A stretch of 64,000 nucleotides of DNA from Granulicella arctica (GTDB taxonomy: Bacteria > Acidobacteriota > Terriglobia > Terriglobales > Acidobacteriaceae), in contig NZ_JAGTUT010000001.1 of assembly GCF_025685605.1 (NCBI RefSeq), positions 3,286,001 to 3,350,000 on the forward strand, read 5' to 3'. Both the position numbers and the translations under genes were made by a program. Below, one piece after another: positions 8,641-18,330 of the stretch. The notes beneath the pieces were generated by a model. That model did not search any database and was not told the DNA's origin. It worked only from the letters and a program-made list of their open reading frames with translations. Within the stretch, counting starts at the first letter, position 1, and each line of letters starts with the position of its first letter.

Positions 8641-9921
8641 TCAGGCCTTGGCTCTCGAGAGAGCGGCGTGGAGGTGACGACCGACGATCTCGGCTTCACC
8701 GGGCTGCAGCATCCACGTGCCTACGACGATAGTGTTCTGGTTGGAATGAGTGCCGAGACGGCCAGTCGATCCCGTTGCGGGATTGAGTTCAATCTGCGGA
8801 CGTTGCGTGCGGAGAAGCTCCTGCACAGCCTGTGGCGTGATGCCAACTACAAGCGGATCATACGTAAGAATGAGGTGGGGAACACGGTTGGCGATCTCGG
8901 GCATAAAGATATCCGTTTGCATCGTTGGGATGTCTTTGACGAATTTGGCGATGATGTCCGCACGGCGCATGTACTCGGCCTGATTAGCCTCGTCGCTCTG
9001 CTCAAGCAGCCAATCGACGGCGGCGACCATGCCAACGATCTGCTCTTTCGCAACCTTCATACCACGACCAACTGCATCGGAGTTGGGGTTGTTGTTGGTG
9101 ACAGCAAGATCTGTAAGGTGTTTCTTGCCGAGCAGGAGACCAGCGTTTTGTGGGCCGCGGATGCCTTTCCCACCTGAAAAGCAGACGAGATCGTAACCCA
9201 TGCCGGTGTACTTCCAGAGGTTCTCAATCGGGGGCATATCAGCAGCGGCATCCATGTGGCAGGGGACATTATGCTGGTGAGCGACATCGAGCCACGTTTG
9301 ACGATCGATCTCGCCATGCTCCGCAGAGTTGAAGAAATTTGTCATGATCGTCTTCGATGTGAATGCGCTTCTATAGTCATCGATTGTAACGACCTCTACG
9401 ATCTTCACGCCACAAAGCAACATGGCGTGATCATACTCATATCGGTGAGCCTTCTGGACGATGACTTCGTTCTTTATCGTGCCTACATTCTCTGGGATTT
9501 GCTCCGGCGTGACTCCGTTTGCGGACATAATACAAGCTGCAGTGGCGAGGGTCAGCGCGGCGGATGCGCCTGATGTGACGACAGCTCCCTCGCAGCGGAG
9601 ACGTTTTGCGAGGTACTCGCCAGAGGCCCGTTGTAAGTCCTTGAGAAAAACGGGATGAAGCGCGGCATGTGCCACAGCACGCTGCACCTGCGGAGGCATG
9701 ACGGCGGCTGTGAGATAGGTGTACGTTCCAGCAGCATTAATGATGGTTTCGATACCAAGCTTTGCGTAGTAGTCATCCGCTGACGGAACTGTCTTCGGCC
9801 CCGCGGAAGCAAAGCTTTCAGCAGCCACAAGAGGAGAGATGGCGATCGATGCGAGCGCTACTTGTGATCCTGTAAGGAACTTGCGTCGAGACAGCTTGCT
9901 TGAATCAGTTCCAGAGACCAT
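8641..9921 (-). CDS. Tat-exported SelA/DgaE-like PLP enzyme
   Basis: The second SelA-like PLP enzyme of the operon has 426 residues. The Tat motif LSRRKFLTG is followed by a hydrophobic core ending near residue 38. D224 (CHMDAAAD) and lysine K252 (FSGGKGIRGPQ) are the predicted cofactor residues, and TSGASAAL near residue 117 is the phosphate-binding turn. It lacks the C-terminal beta domain of its paralogue at 6438. Family knowledge points to ammonia-lyase or related elimination chemistry as in DgaE, not selenocysteine synthesis, because no sel genes or tRNA-Sec are near. Two divergent copies in one operon may act on different stereoisomers or form a heteromer; that is inference. Confidence 0.83.
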   Translation of the reverse strand: MVSGTDSSKLSRRKFLTGSQVALASIAISPLVAAESFASAGPKTVPSADDYYAKLGIETIINAAGTYTYLTAAVMPPQVQRAVAHAALHPVFLKDLQRASGEYLAKRLRCEGAVVTSGASAALTLATAACIMSANGVTPEQIPENVGTIKNEVIVQKAHRYEYDHAMLLCGVKIVEVVTIDDYRSAFTSKTIMTNFFNSAEHGEIDRQTWLDVAHQHNVPCHMDAAADMPPIENLWKYTGMGYDLVCFSGGKGIRGPQNAGLLLGKKHLTDLAVTNNNPNSDAVGRGMKVAKEQIVGMVAAVDWLLEQSDEANQAEYMRRADIIAKFVKDIPTMQTDIFMPEIANRVPHLILTYDPLVVGITPQAVQELLRTQRPQIELNPATGSTGRLGTHSNQNTIVVGTWMLQPGEAEIVGRHLHAALSRAKA

Positions 9922-9968
9922 GACTAACCTCGTGCTGTAGATTCGCGAAGCAATAAGAAGATCATTCG

Positions 9969-10751
9969 CTAGATTCTGCCAAATTGCTTGACCGCTTCAG
10001 TAATCGAATGGAATTTCTCGATGAAGGGGTACATCGAATGTTCGCTGTTGTCGAGTTTCTGCGCCAGAAGGAGGACATCCGCTGCGTGTTCTCGAGGAAC
10101 AACGACAACACCATCTTGATCGGCAACAATAATGTCGTTTGCTGAAACAGCAACGCCATCGCACTGGATCGGAATGTTCACGCCGCCGAAGCGGTAGTGC
10201 CCTACTGATGTGGAGGGCACTGGGCCCGTCGCATAGACAGGAAAGCCGATTCGTTTGAGCTGCGGGAGATCGCGTACTCCGCCATCGATGACTGCACCTG
10301 CGAAGCCGCGCGAGAACATCGCCGTCCCCATCAGGCCCCCCATCCCGGCGATGTCGGCGCCATCCTCCACCTGCATCACATAGACCGACCCTGCACCGCC
10401 CGAGTCGATAGCCTTGAGCATGCCGGTGAGGGCATCAGGATCGTGGTTTTCCTGCTTGATAAGCTTCACCGTCAGCGCCGTCCCGGCAAACTTGGTAGGA
10501 AAGATAGACTGCATGCGATGTGACATGTAGTGCTTCTGATGAAATAGCTGCTCGAGAGCATCGGAGACAGACGCAGCCTCAACATGACGATACGCCTCAA
10601 GCATGGCAGCTGGGTCCGCGTTGTAGTCGGCGGCCGTCTTCTGCGCGTCAGCGTGCAGGATGCGGGGCAATGCGAGCGAAGCCGCACCGAGCAGCACTGC
10701 GGTGATAAAGACTAGAACTCGTCGGTTTGATGGTCGATAGGTAACGTTCAC
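9969..10751 (-). CDS. Exported RraA-like / HMG-aldolase-family protein
   Basis: RraA-like proteins include the class II aldolases for 4-hydroxy-4-methyl-2-oxoglutarate and oxaloacetate decarboxylases. The protein has 260 residues. The catalytic segment IDGGVRD (R160, D161), the ATGPVPSTSVG loop and the DQDGVVVVPRE strand are present, so the metal-dependent 2-oxo acid lyase chemistry looks intact. Unlike most family members it has an N-terminal signal segment (NRRVLVFITAVLLGAASLAL). The start is GTG, chosen because GGAAGG lies 5-6 bases upstream. It is the first gene of the five-gene operon and would cleave or decarboxylate a 2-oxo acid made by the downstream PLP enzymes. That pathway order is inference. 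Confidence 0.83.
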   Translation of the reverse strand: MNVTYRPSNRRVLVFITAVLLGAASLALPRILHADAQKTAADYNADPAAMLEAYRHVEAASVSDALEQLFHQKHYMSHRMQSIFPTKFAGTALTVKLIKQENHDPDALTGMLKAIDSGGAGSVYVMQVEDGADIAGMGGLMGTAMFSRGFAGAVIDGGVRDLPQLKRIGFPVYATGPVPSTSVGHYRFGGVNIPIQCDGVAVSANDIIVADQDGVVVVPREHAADVLLLAQKLDNSEHSMYPFIEKFHSITEAVKQFGRI

Positions 10752-10840
10752 ATGGGCCTTCCGTGCCTGGAGTCATCAAGATGCTACGTGCGGATAAGAT
10801 ACCCCATGCTGAGTGCCGATGCGGTGTCGAAAGAAAGAAA

Positions 10841-10868
10841 CCCTGATGGAACAACCTGTCCATCAGGG
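10841..10868 (-). terminator. Rho-independent terminator of the TonB receptor gene
   Basis: CCATCAGGG (10860-10868) and CCCTGATGG (10841-10849) form a 9-bp stem. Read on the minus strand the hairpin is followed by TTTCTTTCTTT. It lies just past the receptor stop and before the GTG of the RraA-like gene, so receptor and catabolic operon are probably separate or partly coupled transcripts. Confidence 0.8.
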
Positions 10869-10883
10869 GAACAGCAGGTCTGA

Positions 10884-13800
10884 CTAGAAGATAAACTTTC
10901 CAGCAAGTTGAATTGCGCGGGATCCGCTAAGTTCGCCAGGAATCGTCTGCACAGTAGTGACAGTTCCAAAATTTGCAGGGCTCAGTGCGGTGCCGCTTTG
11001 TGATGCTGCGCTGAGCGTTGCGTTCGGATTGCCTGCGCTCGGATGATTGAAGACGTTCTGGGCCTCCGCACGGAACTGAATCTTCATCTGCTCACGGATT
11101 GCAAAGTTTTTGAAGAGCGAAAGGTTGTCATACGAAAAACCAGGTCCATGAAGAGTGTTTCGCGAAGAGTTTCCGTATGCATAGTTATAGGCGACGGTAG
11201 CACCGGCAGCGTTCAAAGTCTGAGGAGCGACCGGGAGCGTGTACGCGCTGATATCGATGCAAGAACCGACGTTGCCGTTGATGTAGGTCTTCACGCTGCA
11301 ATGGGAGCTCGGTGTATGAACGAAGTTCGGACGCTCGGTGCCTTGATCGAGGCCAGCGCTGTTATAGCCCAAAGAGACGTTGAAGGGCATGCCGCTCTGG
11401 AGGTTGACGATATCGTTGAGTTGCCATCCCCCAAGTGCCTCGCGAACGGCAAACGTAGAGTTTGCAAACTTCGGCAATTCGTAGGTGACAACGCCAACAA
11501 AGCGATTCCGAATGTCCCAGTTCGCGTTGCCATAGTCAGCACGGATGTTGTAGGGCTGCGACAAAACGCCGCCGCCGTTCGAGTCCGAGCCAATATCAAG
11601 GTCATGCGACCAGGTATAGCTTGCCTGACCGGAAATCCCGTGAAAGAGCCGCTGGCGGAAGATCGTCGTCAGCCCATTGTAGTGAGCATACGCAATATTA
11701 TCGAGGTCGCGAATGGAACCGAAGAGCTGATTCGGACGGAGCGAATTGAGAGTCGGTTTAGCTGCATACGATGCAACCGTGTTTGCTGAGGGATTGGCGG
11801 GAAGATTGGTGTAATTACTGATGTCGAGGTGCAGGGAATGAGAACCCAAATATTGGAGTTCAAACGCTGCACCCTTCCACAATTCTTGTCCAACGCTGAC
11901 GTTCCATTGATAGCTGCGCTGCGTCTTGTTAGCTGGATCGTATTGAACCGCGCTCTGATAGGTGCCGGGCGTTCCAGCGACCGGAGAAGCACTTCCAGCA
12001 CCCGGTGTTGGATTGGACAGTGACAGCAGATTGGCCGAAGTAGTGCTGTACCCGATAAAAGCACCGAGAGGATAGTTGCTGCTGAGCAGCGTAAAGCTGT
12101 TCAGTTGGTTGGCGTTGTAGTAAAAACCGACGCCGCCACGAAGCACGGTCTTGTCTGTCACGCGATATGCTAGGCCCAATCGCGGACCGAAGTTGTCATG
12201 AGTCGGACTTGCCAACTTGAAGCCGGGTGTGGGGGTGAACGTGTTTGCCGTCAGTGCAGTCGTTGCCGGAATAAGTGCCGTCTCTGCGGGGTTCAATAAG
12301 CGGGCGTATCCATTGAGACTGTACGGAACGGTGGGTAGGTCGTACCGCAGACCGTAGTTGATGGTCAGCTTTTGCGTAGCCTGCCAGTTATCCAGAACGA
12401 AGAAGCCATCGCGCCACTCACCGACAGATCCCTTCACGGTGGCAACAGGCGTCTGGTCACTCGCTGCAAGGCCCAAAGCGAAATCCGCGCGGCTGTCACC
12501 CGTAAGCGTGCCATTGAAGGTGAACAGGCCGAGCGACTCATTGGTGGCCGCGCGTCCGAGCGTCAACTTGCGCAGCTCAAGCCCGGCCATAATGTTGTGC
12601 TTACCCCGCGTGTAGCTGACCTGGTCGTACCCGTCGACGGTGCGGTCATCTTGAAACCAGTTCGTGCCATTGTTCCCGATGTTCATACCGGCTGCGCTGC
12701 TCAGCTGAACGTTCGGAACTCCGAGATTACCGGTCGTGGTATCGAAGTTGAAGCCTGGGATGCCGAGTGACGTGCCAGCGCCTTTGAGATTGTTGACGTA
12801 CCAGTAGTTCAGCGAATCGGTCATCAATGTATTGATTCCGAAATGGAAGTCATTCACGAGCCGCTGTGTGATGACATGCGAGTAGCCGAAAGCCAGGTTG
12901 CGGCTGTTCGCCGGACCATAGCCTCCTGCAACAGGTACCTGATTTCCGTTTGCGTAAGTAAGATTCTGCCAATGATAGCGAGCAAAAACGCGAACTTTTT
13001 CACCAATGTTCTCGTCAATGCGATCGAGTGATTGAGCGATGAACAGTGTATTCGGGAAGTAGACATTGTTAAGGTTGTTGCTGATACCAGCGGCGTTCGG
13101 AAGAGGAATGTAAGCCTCATACTTCTTGGCGATCTGCGCAGCAGAAGTAGACAACTCGTTCGATGGAATCTGGTTGTTCACGTAGGCCGCGCCAGTGTAG
13201 GGATCCTTGAGGCAAATGCCTGAACAAACGCCTGCCGCATTCACAGATCCGAGTGCAGAGAAGTCTCCTGCCTCCTGAGCCGCCGTCATCACGGTCGAGG
13301 TGCCCGCAGTTTGCGCCTTCTGATTGAGCTTCTCGTAAGACCCGAAGAAGAAGGTCTTGTCCTTACCGTTGTAAAGCTTAGGGATATATACCGGACCACC
13401 TAAAGTGAAGCCGTATTGGTTGTAGTTTAGAGGAGCTTTCTTCTGTGTCGGTGAGTCGAGAAAGTTATGGGCATCCAGAGCCGTATTCTTGATGTAGTCA
13501 TACGCAACACCGTGGAAGTCGTTTGTACCGACCTTACTCACCATGTTGATATGGACGCCCAGATAGGCACCGTACTGTGCAGGATAGTTACCACTCTGCA
13601 TCTGCACTTCGGAGATCATGTCGGTGCCCGGACGTGCTGGCGTGACATTGCCGAGGTTGTTCATGATCGAGACGCCATCGAGAGTAAGATCGTTCTGAGT
13701 TTCACGCTGACCCGCACCAATAAAGTCGACCCCAGGAGGATTGCCGCTATAGCTTGTCTTCGAACCAATAGTGACGTTCGAAGCAAGTGCCGCAACCTCC

Positions 13801-14258
13801 AGAGCATTGTGCCCCTGAACCGGCAGGTCTTCGACCTGCTTTGTCTCAAAGGTCTCACCCAGGCGCGCGTCGTCCGTCGAGAGTGGCGGAGTGCTGGCCG
13901 ATACGGTCACCACCTCAGACGCCGATCCTATCTTCAAACTGAAGTCTGTTCTTACGGCAACGTCGATCGAGACCGGCACGCCGACGGTGACTTCTTTCTT
14001 GAAGCCCGTCTTTTCTATGCTGATGTCATAAACACCGCTCTTGATGAAGGAGATGGCGTAGTAGCCGGAGCCATTCGTGGTCGCCGCATACTTTACCTGG
14101 GTTGCCACTTCAGTCGCCGTGACTTGGGCTCCAGCAACGGAGCCTCCACTCGCATCGAAAACTGTCCCGACGAGCGAGGTGTTGTTGGCGATCTGGGCCG
14201 AGGCACCCGTGATACACAGGATGCACAGCAGAAAGAGACGCAGAATAGTTCGGTTCAA
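10884..14258 (-). CDS. Oar-like TonB-dependent receptor of the catabolic locus
   Basis: An outer-membrane receptor of 1124 residues. I place the start at a TTG at 14258, because GGAGG lies 7 bases upstream and the protein then begins with a clean Sec signal (NRTILRLFLLCILCITGASA). An in-frame ATG 39 bases upstream would put a polar stretch before the signal and has no ribosome-binding site. Residues about 25-110 are a carboxypeptidase-regulatory-like domain (SLVGTVFDASGGSVAGAQV). The plug (LPVQGHNALEVAAL, LTLDGVSIMNN) and barrel follow, ending IQLAGKFIF with a terminal phenylalanine. The gap to the upstream regulator (14259-14515) probably holds its promoter; I see no clear operator there. 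It likely imports the substrate of the downstream exported enzymes. Confidence 0.9.
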   Translation of the reverse strand: MNRTILRLFLLCILCITGASAQIANNTSLVGTVFDASGGSVAGAQVTATEVATQVKYAATTNGSGYYAISFIKSGVYDISIEKTGFKKEVTVGVPVSIDVAVRTDFSLKIGSASEVVTVSASTPPLSTDDARLGETFETKQVEDLPVQGHNALEVAALASNVTIGSKTSYSGNPPGVDFIGAGQRETQNDLTLDGVSIMNNLGNVTPARPGTDMISEVQMQSGNYPAQYGAYLGVHINMVSKVGTNDFHGVAYDYIKNTALDAHNFLDSPTQKKAPLNYNQYGFTLGGPVYIPKLYNGKDKTFFFGSYEKLNQKAQTAGTSTVMTAAQEAGDFSALGSVNAAGVCSGICLKDPYTGAAYVNNQIPSNELSTSAAQIAKKYEAYIPLPNAAGISNNLNNVYFPNTLFIAQSLDRIDENIGEKVRVFARYHWQNLTYANGNQVPVAGGYGPANSRNLAFGYSHVITQRLVNDFHFGINTLMTDSLNYWYVNNLKGAGTSLGIPGFNFDTTTGNLGVPNVQLSSAAGMNIGNNGTNWFQDDRTVDGYDQVSYTRGKHNIMAGLELRKLTLGRAATNESLGLFTFNGTLTGDSRADFALGLAASDQTPVATVKGSVGEWRDGFFVLDNWQATQKLTINYGLRYDLPTVPYSLNGYARLLNPAETALIPATTALTANTFTPTPGFKLASPTHDNFGPRLGLAYRVTDKTVLRGGVGFYYNANQLNSFTLLSSNYPLGAFIGYSTTSANLLSLSNPTPGAGSASPVAGTPGTYQSAVQYDPANKTQRSYQWNVSVGQELWKGAAFELQYLGSHSLHLDISNYTNLPANPSANTVASYAAKPTLNSLRPNQLFGSIRDLDNIAYAHYNGLTTIFRQRLFHGISGQASYTWSHDLDIGSDSNGGGVLSQPYNIRADYGNANWDIRNRFVGVVTYELPKFANSTFAVREALGGWQLNDIVNLQSGMPFNVSLGYNSAGLDQGTERPNFVHTPSSHCSVKTYINGNVGSCIDISAYTLPVAPQTLNAAGATVAYNYAYGNSSRNTLHGPGFSYDNLSLFKNFAIREQMKIQFRAEAQNVFNHPSAGNPNATLSAASQSGTALSPANFGTVTTVQTIPGELSGSRAIQLAGKFIF

Positions 14259-14515
14259 GGCACAACCTCCAGAGACGTTCTTGCACAGACTTGACACATG
14301 GCCCCGGCGCAGCCTGATCGTGGGTACAGCATTGCAGATACCAAAGGGCGGACCGCAAATGCAGCGACTCGAATAGCAGACTGAGGATTAATGAAGATTT
14401 GACTATGAGGTCACCTTGCTGTCATCAGGCTGTTGACGTGGCTCCGCCTAGGCCAAATGACCTATTCAGGATCTTGCTAAGTTATGCCTGAACTACGCGA
14501 AGACTGAAATGGAAG

Positions 14516-15139
14516 TTACTCCAGGTGAACAAGACCGCGCTGGAAGGCGTAGATCGTCGCCTGTGTGCGATCGCGAGCGCCCATCTTATCGAGGACCGAA
14601 CTGACATGAATGCGCACGGTCTTCTCAGCGATATGAAGTTCTTCGCCGATCTCACGATTGCTGAGCCCGCGCGTAATACAGGCGAGCACCTCTGTTTCGC
14701 GCGGTGTCAGTTCTATCGCCGGGGTGCGCTCTGCGAGTCGATCAAGAGCATGATGCGGGAGGTAGCGTAAACCTCGATCTACGTTCTGGATAGCATTCAG
14801 GAGTTCTTCGCCGCTTGCATCTTTCGTCAAGTAGGCCATGGCTCCATTCCGAACAGCGCGATAAATGTCCTCGCTCCCTTGGTAGTTGGACAGGATGACA
14901 ATACGAGCAGTCGGAAACTCCTTGCGAATTTGGATGATAACTTCGAAGCCGCTGACACGCGGAAGCCGTAGATCAAGCACGACGACGTCGGGCCGGAGCG
15001 AACGAAACATGACAATTCCAGATTCACCATCACTGGCTTCGCCCACGATCTCGATCTGCGCGTGGCCGGCAAGTACAGAGTGCAGCGCCATGCGCGCGAG
15101 GAAGTGATCTTCGATCAGCAGCACACGAATCTGTTTCAT
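14516..15139 (-). CDS. NarL/FixJ-type response regulator
   Basis: The receiver domain (residues about 4-120) has the acidic pair in LLIEDH, the phospho-acceptor D56 in VVVLDLRLP and the conserved lysine in YLTKDAS. A LuxR-type helix-turn-helix follows (LTPRETEVLACITRGLSNRE). The start is placed at the ATG that overlaps the sensor-kinase stop as ATGA; another ATG 12 bases upstream is possible. This overlap indicates translational coupling with the kinase. Its position directly upstream of the TonB receptor makes that receptor, and perhaps the operon behind it, the most likely target. Confidence 0.93.
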   Translation of the reverse strand: MKQIRVLLIEDHFLARMALHSVLAGHAQIEIVGEASDGESGIVMFRSLRPDVVVLDLRLPRVSGFEVIIQIRKEFPTARIVILSNYQGSEDIYRAVRNGAMAYLTKDASGEELLNAIQNVDRGLRYLPHHALDRLAERTPAIELTPRETEVLACITRGLSNREIGEELHIAEKTVRIHVSSVLDKMGARDRTQATIYAFQRGLVHLE

Positions 15140-18100
15140 ATGCCGATCCATCGTATGACGTTATGCTCTTGTTGCAGCGGCTGTCTCATGGCACTGAAGG
15201 ATACCTTGACAGTGACCTCTGTGCCGGCTTCGGCGGATGTCTGTAGTCTGAATGTCCCGCCGAGCTTGCGGGCTCGTTCCTCCATCACTGGTATGCCAAA
15301 ATGGCCGCTTCGTGAAGGGTTGGGTTCGGAGTCCTGAAATCCTCGCCCATTATCGTGAATGGAAAGGCTCAGTGCGTCCAAGTCATATTTGAGAAGGATG
15401 AAAATGTGCGATGGACTGGCGTGGTGAACCGCATTTGAAACGGCCTCTTGACCAATACAGACGAGGTGGTGAACGCATCCGGGAGCAAGCGGTAGTTCGT
15501 CCCCTTCGACCTTGAAGGTCGTTTCAATGCCTTGTTGGAGTGAGTCGGCTGCAAGCGCCCGCCCGAGTGCCTGCGAAAGGATGTCCGTCACCTCGTCCGT
15601 GCCGCGAAGATCCCAGATGATGCGACGCGCTTCGGCCTGGCAATGCGAGACCATGCTGCGAGCAAGTTCGCAGGACTGAGCGGCAGGAGTCGCACTGGAA
15701 TCGGTATCTCGGAAGAGCTTGGCTGTTGCCTCAAGTTGCCACGAGATCGCGGCGAAGCCTGCCATCAAAGTGTCGTGGCATTCCCGAGCGATACGATTTC
15801 GCTCCTCAACAACGATGCCAAGCCGTCCTTTGAGTAATTCGATTCGATGACGGAGAAGCTGAAGTATGACAAACGCCGCAAGTAAGCAGAGCGTGAGATA
15901 AAAATACCAGGTCTGGTAGAAGAAGGGCCGTTGCCTTACAGCAATCGAAGCAATAGGCGAGGTCCATTCTTCGCCGCTGGCACGTGCTTGCACTTCAAAG
16001 GAGTAGTTTCCCGGCGTAAGACGACGATAGCGCGCAGTATGAGAATGAGTTGTGGTCCATTCACTATCGTAGCCAGTAAGTCGATAACGATATTCTATCC
16101 GGGCCGGATTCGTAAGTTGCTTGGCGTTGAAGAGGAAGAAGGCGTCTGGCTGACCAGCTTCAAGGTCAATACGAAAACTTCCACTCGCAGCGATGTTCTG
16201 CGTGGTGTCAGGATCACTTGAGAGGCTCCATCCTGTGATCGTCGCAACAGGGCTTATGGCACCGAGTTTCTCAGCCGCGTCCGTGGTGTGCACAAAGCCC
16301 TTGGTCGTAGCAAACCAGAGGGTTCCATCCGGCAGAATAGTGGAGGATGGCTGCGAAGGACCGCCGCATTCACTGGAGCGCATGCCGTCGGTCTTGCCGA
16401 GAATCACAGCCGAAAGCTGCGTGCGCTTCTTGTCAACCACTGCGTGAAGTTCTGCAACGGATAGTCGGACAATGCCGCGAAACGTACCCAGCCAGAGATG
16501 GCCGTCTTTGTCTTCGGTGATGGTGTTGACTGCCGCCGTAGGAGCGTTCGAGTCGGCTGAAAGTGCAATAAAGTGATCTTCACGGACTGCAGCGAGACCG
16601 CCGCTCCGGATGCCTGCCCACACGTATCCGCTACTGTCGAGAGCGAGCGACAGAATATGAGGATGATCAAGTCCTTGAATGGCCGTTACAACATCACCGC
16701 GAATACGATAAAGACCGTTTGTTGTGCCGATCACAAGCGATCCATCTTTATCTTGAACCATGCAGGTAATCAGTTGCGACTCAAGAAATAACGCGCGGTG
16801 CTGTGAATCCGGTTCGCCTCGTGGAAAGTAAAAAAGTCCGGTGTAACTGCCTACCCAGAGTCCTCCCCGCTCATCCACGAGAATCGAACTAACAGCATTG
16901 CCGGGTGACTCATTGCCCAACAAATAATGATGGTAGCTACGACCATCGAAACGGTAGATGCCATCGAACCACGTTCCAATCCAAATCTGCTGTTTGCGGT
17001 CTTCGGCGATCGCACGGATGGGTGTGCTCGGGGGCATTCCAGGAGGAGTGACGGAAAGAAGCTTCTCACCGTGCCTGCGGAAAAGACCTTGGCCCCAAGT
17101 GCCGAGCCACAGGTCTCCATGGCTGTCCGTGAATGCTGTCGCAGCATAGGTTGCCTTGAATCCCTCTGGCTCGCCGAAGGGTGCAAGTGCACCTTTGTGC
17201 CACCGGCTGAGGCCGCCCGTGAGCATACCGATCCAGAGGTTCTGCTCATCATCGATGAAGAGGGTACGAATCGAGTCATCTGGCAACCCGTCATGAGAAC
17301 CCCAATGAGAGAGGCCGTCGGCGGCAAGTCGCCAGATACCATCATGGCGAGTCCCAATCCAAAGACTTCCTGCGGCGTCGCCAAGCAGCACGGTGATCGG
17401 ATTACCCACGGTGGCACGCACGACCGGATCGTACTGCAACGCACTACCGCAAGAGACGCACTTATGAGGCACAAGCTCCACAAGACGTGCCATGGTGCCG
17501 ACCCAGATTCGTTTCCTCGCGTCACGATAAACGGCGACGGCAGTCTCATGAACACTCCGGCCTAAGGAGAAGCGCTGAGCAATGCCATCTTGCCAATGGT
17601 AAAGACCCAGGGACGTAACGAAGAACATTCCCCCCCGCCCATCTTCTGCGAACGGAGTGGTGATGTCACCTGAGATCATCCCAGTACCGGCTATCAACTC
17701 GGGACGACCATTCACGATGCGTTCCACACCATTCTGGGTGGCGACCCAGACTACGCCCGCAGCATCGAGGTGAAACATCCGGATTCGTTCACTATGATGA
17801 CCGTACTGCTCGCTCACCTGCACCACGCCGTTGTTGGTAGCGTGAAGCACTCCGCGACCATCCGTGCCGATCCAAAGATCACTGGTGCTGAGTGGGAGAA
17901 CGGCATTCACAGCCTCGTTGTCAACAAGACCTGCGAGATCAATGGGAGCGTTTTTAAAACGCTGACCGTCGAAGGTCGACAGCCCGGAAGAAGTCGCAAG
18001 CAGAAGTAAGCCATCGGCTCTCTGCGTGATCATGCGGACGTAGTTATCGGGAAGCCCGTCCTCGACCTGCCATTCCTGCTTCTGATATTCGGAAAGTCTC

Positions 18101-18258
18101 AGCAATGATGAGGGTTGGGCGTGCGCCGTCCGGCAGAACAAGGGCAGAACAGTCATAAGCAGCCAAAATGCTTTAGAAGACGATGACCTGGAAGGGCACG
18201 CCTGTTCCCAGATGCGGCAGCCGCGCTGCAGTCCGACGGAATGGATTCGCCTGGTCAA
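15136..18258 (-). CDS. Beta-propeller/Y_Y_Y sensor histidine kinase
   Basis: A 1040-residue membrane sensor. After a signal/anchor segment (AFWLLMTVLPLFCR) come two periplasmic seven-blade-type propellers made of repeated DLWIGT, GLWVGS and HLWLGT motifs. A Y_Y_Y domain follows (YRYRLTGYDSEW), then one membrane helix near residues 785-803. The cytoplasmic part has a HisKA_3 domain with H828 (RECHDTLMAG) and an HATPase domain (QEAVSNAVHH, DNGRGF, FGIPVMEERA). The start is a TTG without a good ribosome-binding site and is uncertain. Sensors of this build commonly detect oligosaccharides in the periplasm. A CVSCG pair in the first propeller is unusual. It is coupled to the response regulator by a 4-base overlap. 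Confidence 0.9.
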   Translation of the reverse strand: MTRRIHSVGLQRGCRIWEQACPSRSSSSKAFWLLMTVLPLFCRTAHAQPSSLLRLSEYQKQEWQVEDGLPDNYVRMITQRADGLLLLATSSGLSTFDGQRFKNAPIDLAGLVDNEAVNAVLPLSTSDLWIGTDGRGVLHATNNGVVQVSEQYGHHSERIRMFHLDAAGVVWVATQNGVERIVNGRPELIAGTGMISGDITTPFAEDGRGGMFFVTSLGLYHWQDGIAQRFSLGRSVHETAVAVYRDARKRIWVGTMARLVELVPHKCVSCGSALQYDPVVRATVGNPITVLLGDAAGSLWIGTRHDGIWRLAADGLSHWGSHDGLPDDSIRTLFIDDEQNLWIGMLTGGLSRWHKGALAPFGEPEGFKATYAATAFTDSHGDLWLGTWGQGLFRRHGEKLLSVTPPGMPPSTPIRAIAEDRKQQIWIGTWFDGIYRFDGRSYHHYLLGNESPGNAVSSILVDERGGLWVGSYTGLFYFPRGEPDSQHRALFLESQLITCMVQDKDGSLVIGTTNGLYRIRGDVVTAIQGLDHPHILSLALDSSGYVWAGIRSGGLAAVREDHFIALSADSNAPTAAVNTITEDKDGHLWLGTFRGIVRLSVAELHAVVDKKRTQLSAVILGKTDGMRSSECGGPSQPSSTILPDGTLWFATTKGFVHTTDAAEKLGAISPVATITGWSLSSDPDTTQNIAASGSFRIDLEAGQPDAFFLFNAKQLTNPARIEYRYRLTGYDSEWTTTHSHTARYRRLTPGNYSFEVQARASGEEWTSPIASIAVRQRPFFYQTWYFYLTLCLLAAFVILQLLRHRIELLKGRLGIVVEERNRIARECHDTLMAGFAAISWQLEATAKLFRDTDSSATPAAQSCELARSMVSHCQAEARRIIWDLRGTDEVTDILSQALGRALAADSLQQGIETTFKVEGDELPLAPGCVHHLVCIGQEAVSNAVHHASPSHIFILLKYDLDALSLSIHDNGRGFQDSEPNPSRSGHFGIPVMEERARKLGGTFRLQTSAEAGTEVTVKVSFSAMRQPLQQEHNVIRWIGI

Positions 18259-18330
18259 GGAAGAAGTTGAACCTTAAGGCGAACACAAATTTGTGCGAAC
18301 TGCAAGCGTGCCGGTGGTGAGCCCGCTCGG

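Noticed and set aside
8641-9921. L-seryl-tRNA(Sec) selenium transferase (SelA) assignment
   Set aside because: The protein has a Tat signal, sits among exported catabolic enzymes and has no selB or tRNA-Sec nearby; the SGGKGIRGPQ motif fits the DgaE-like branch better.
18173-18298. A minus-strand frame containing FALRFNFF and ending in F, resembling the last strand of a TonB receptor
   Set aside because: It overlaps the sensor-kinase start, there is no room for the rest of a receptor upstream, and the match is a few residues only.
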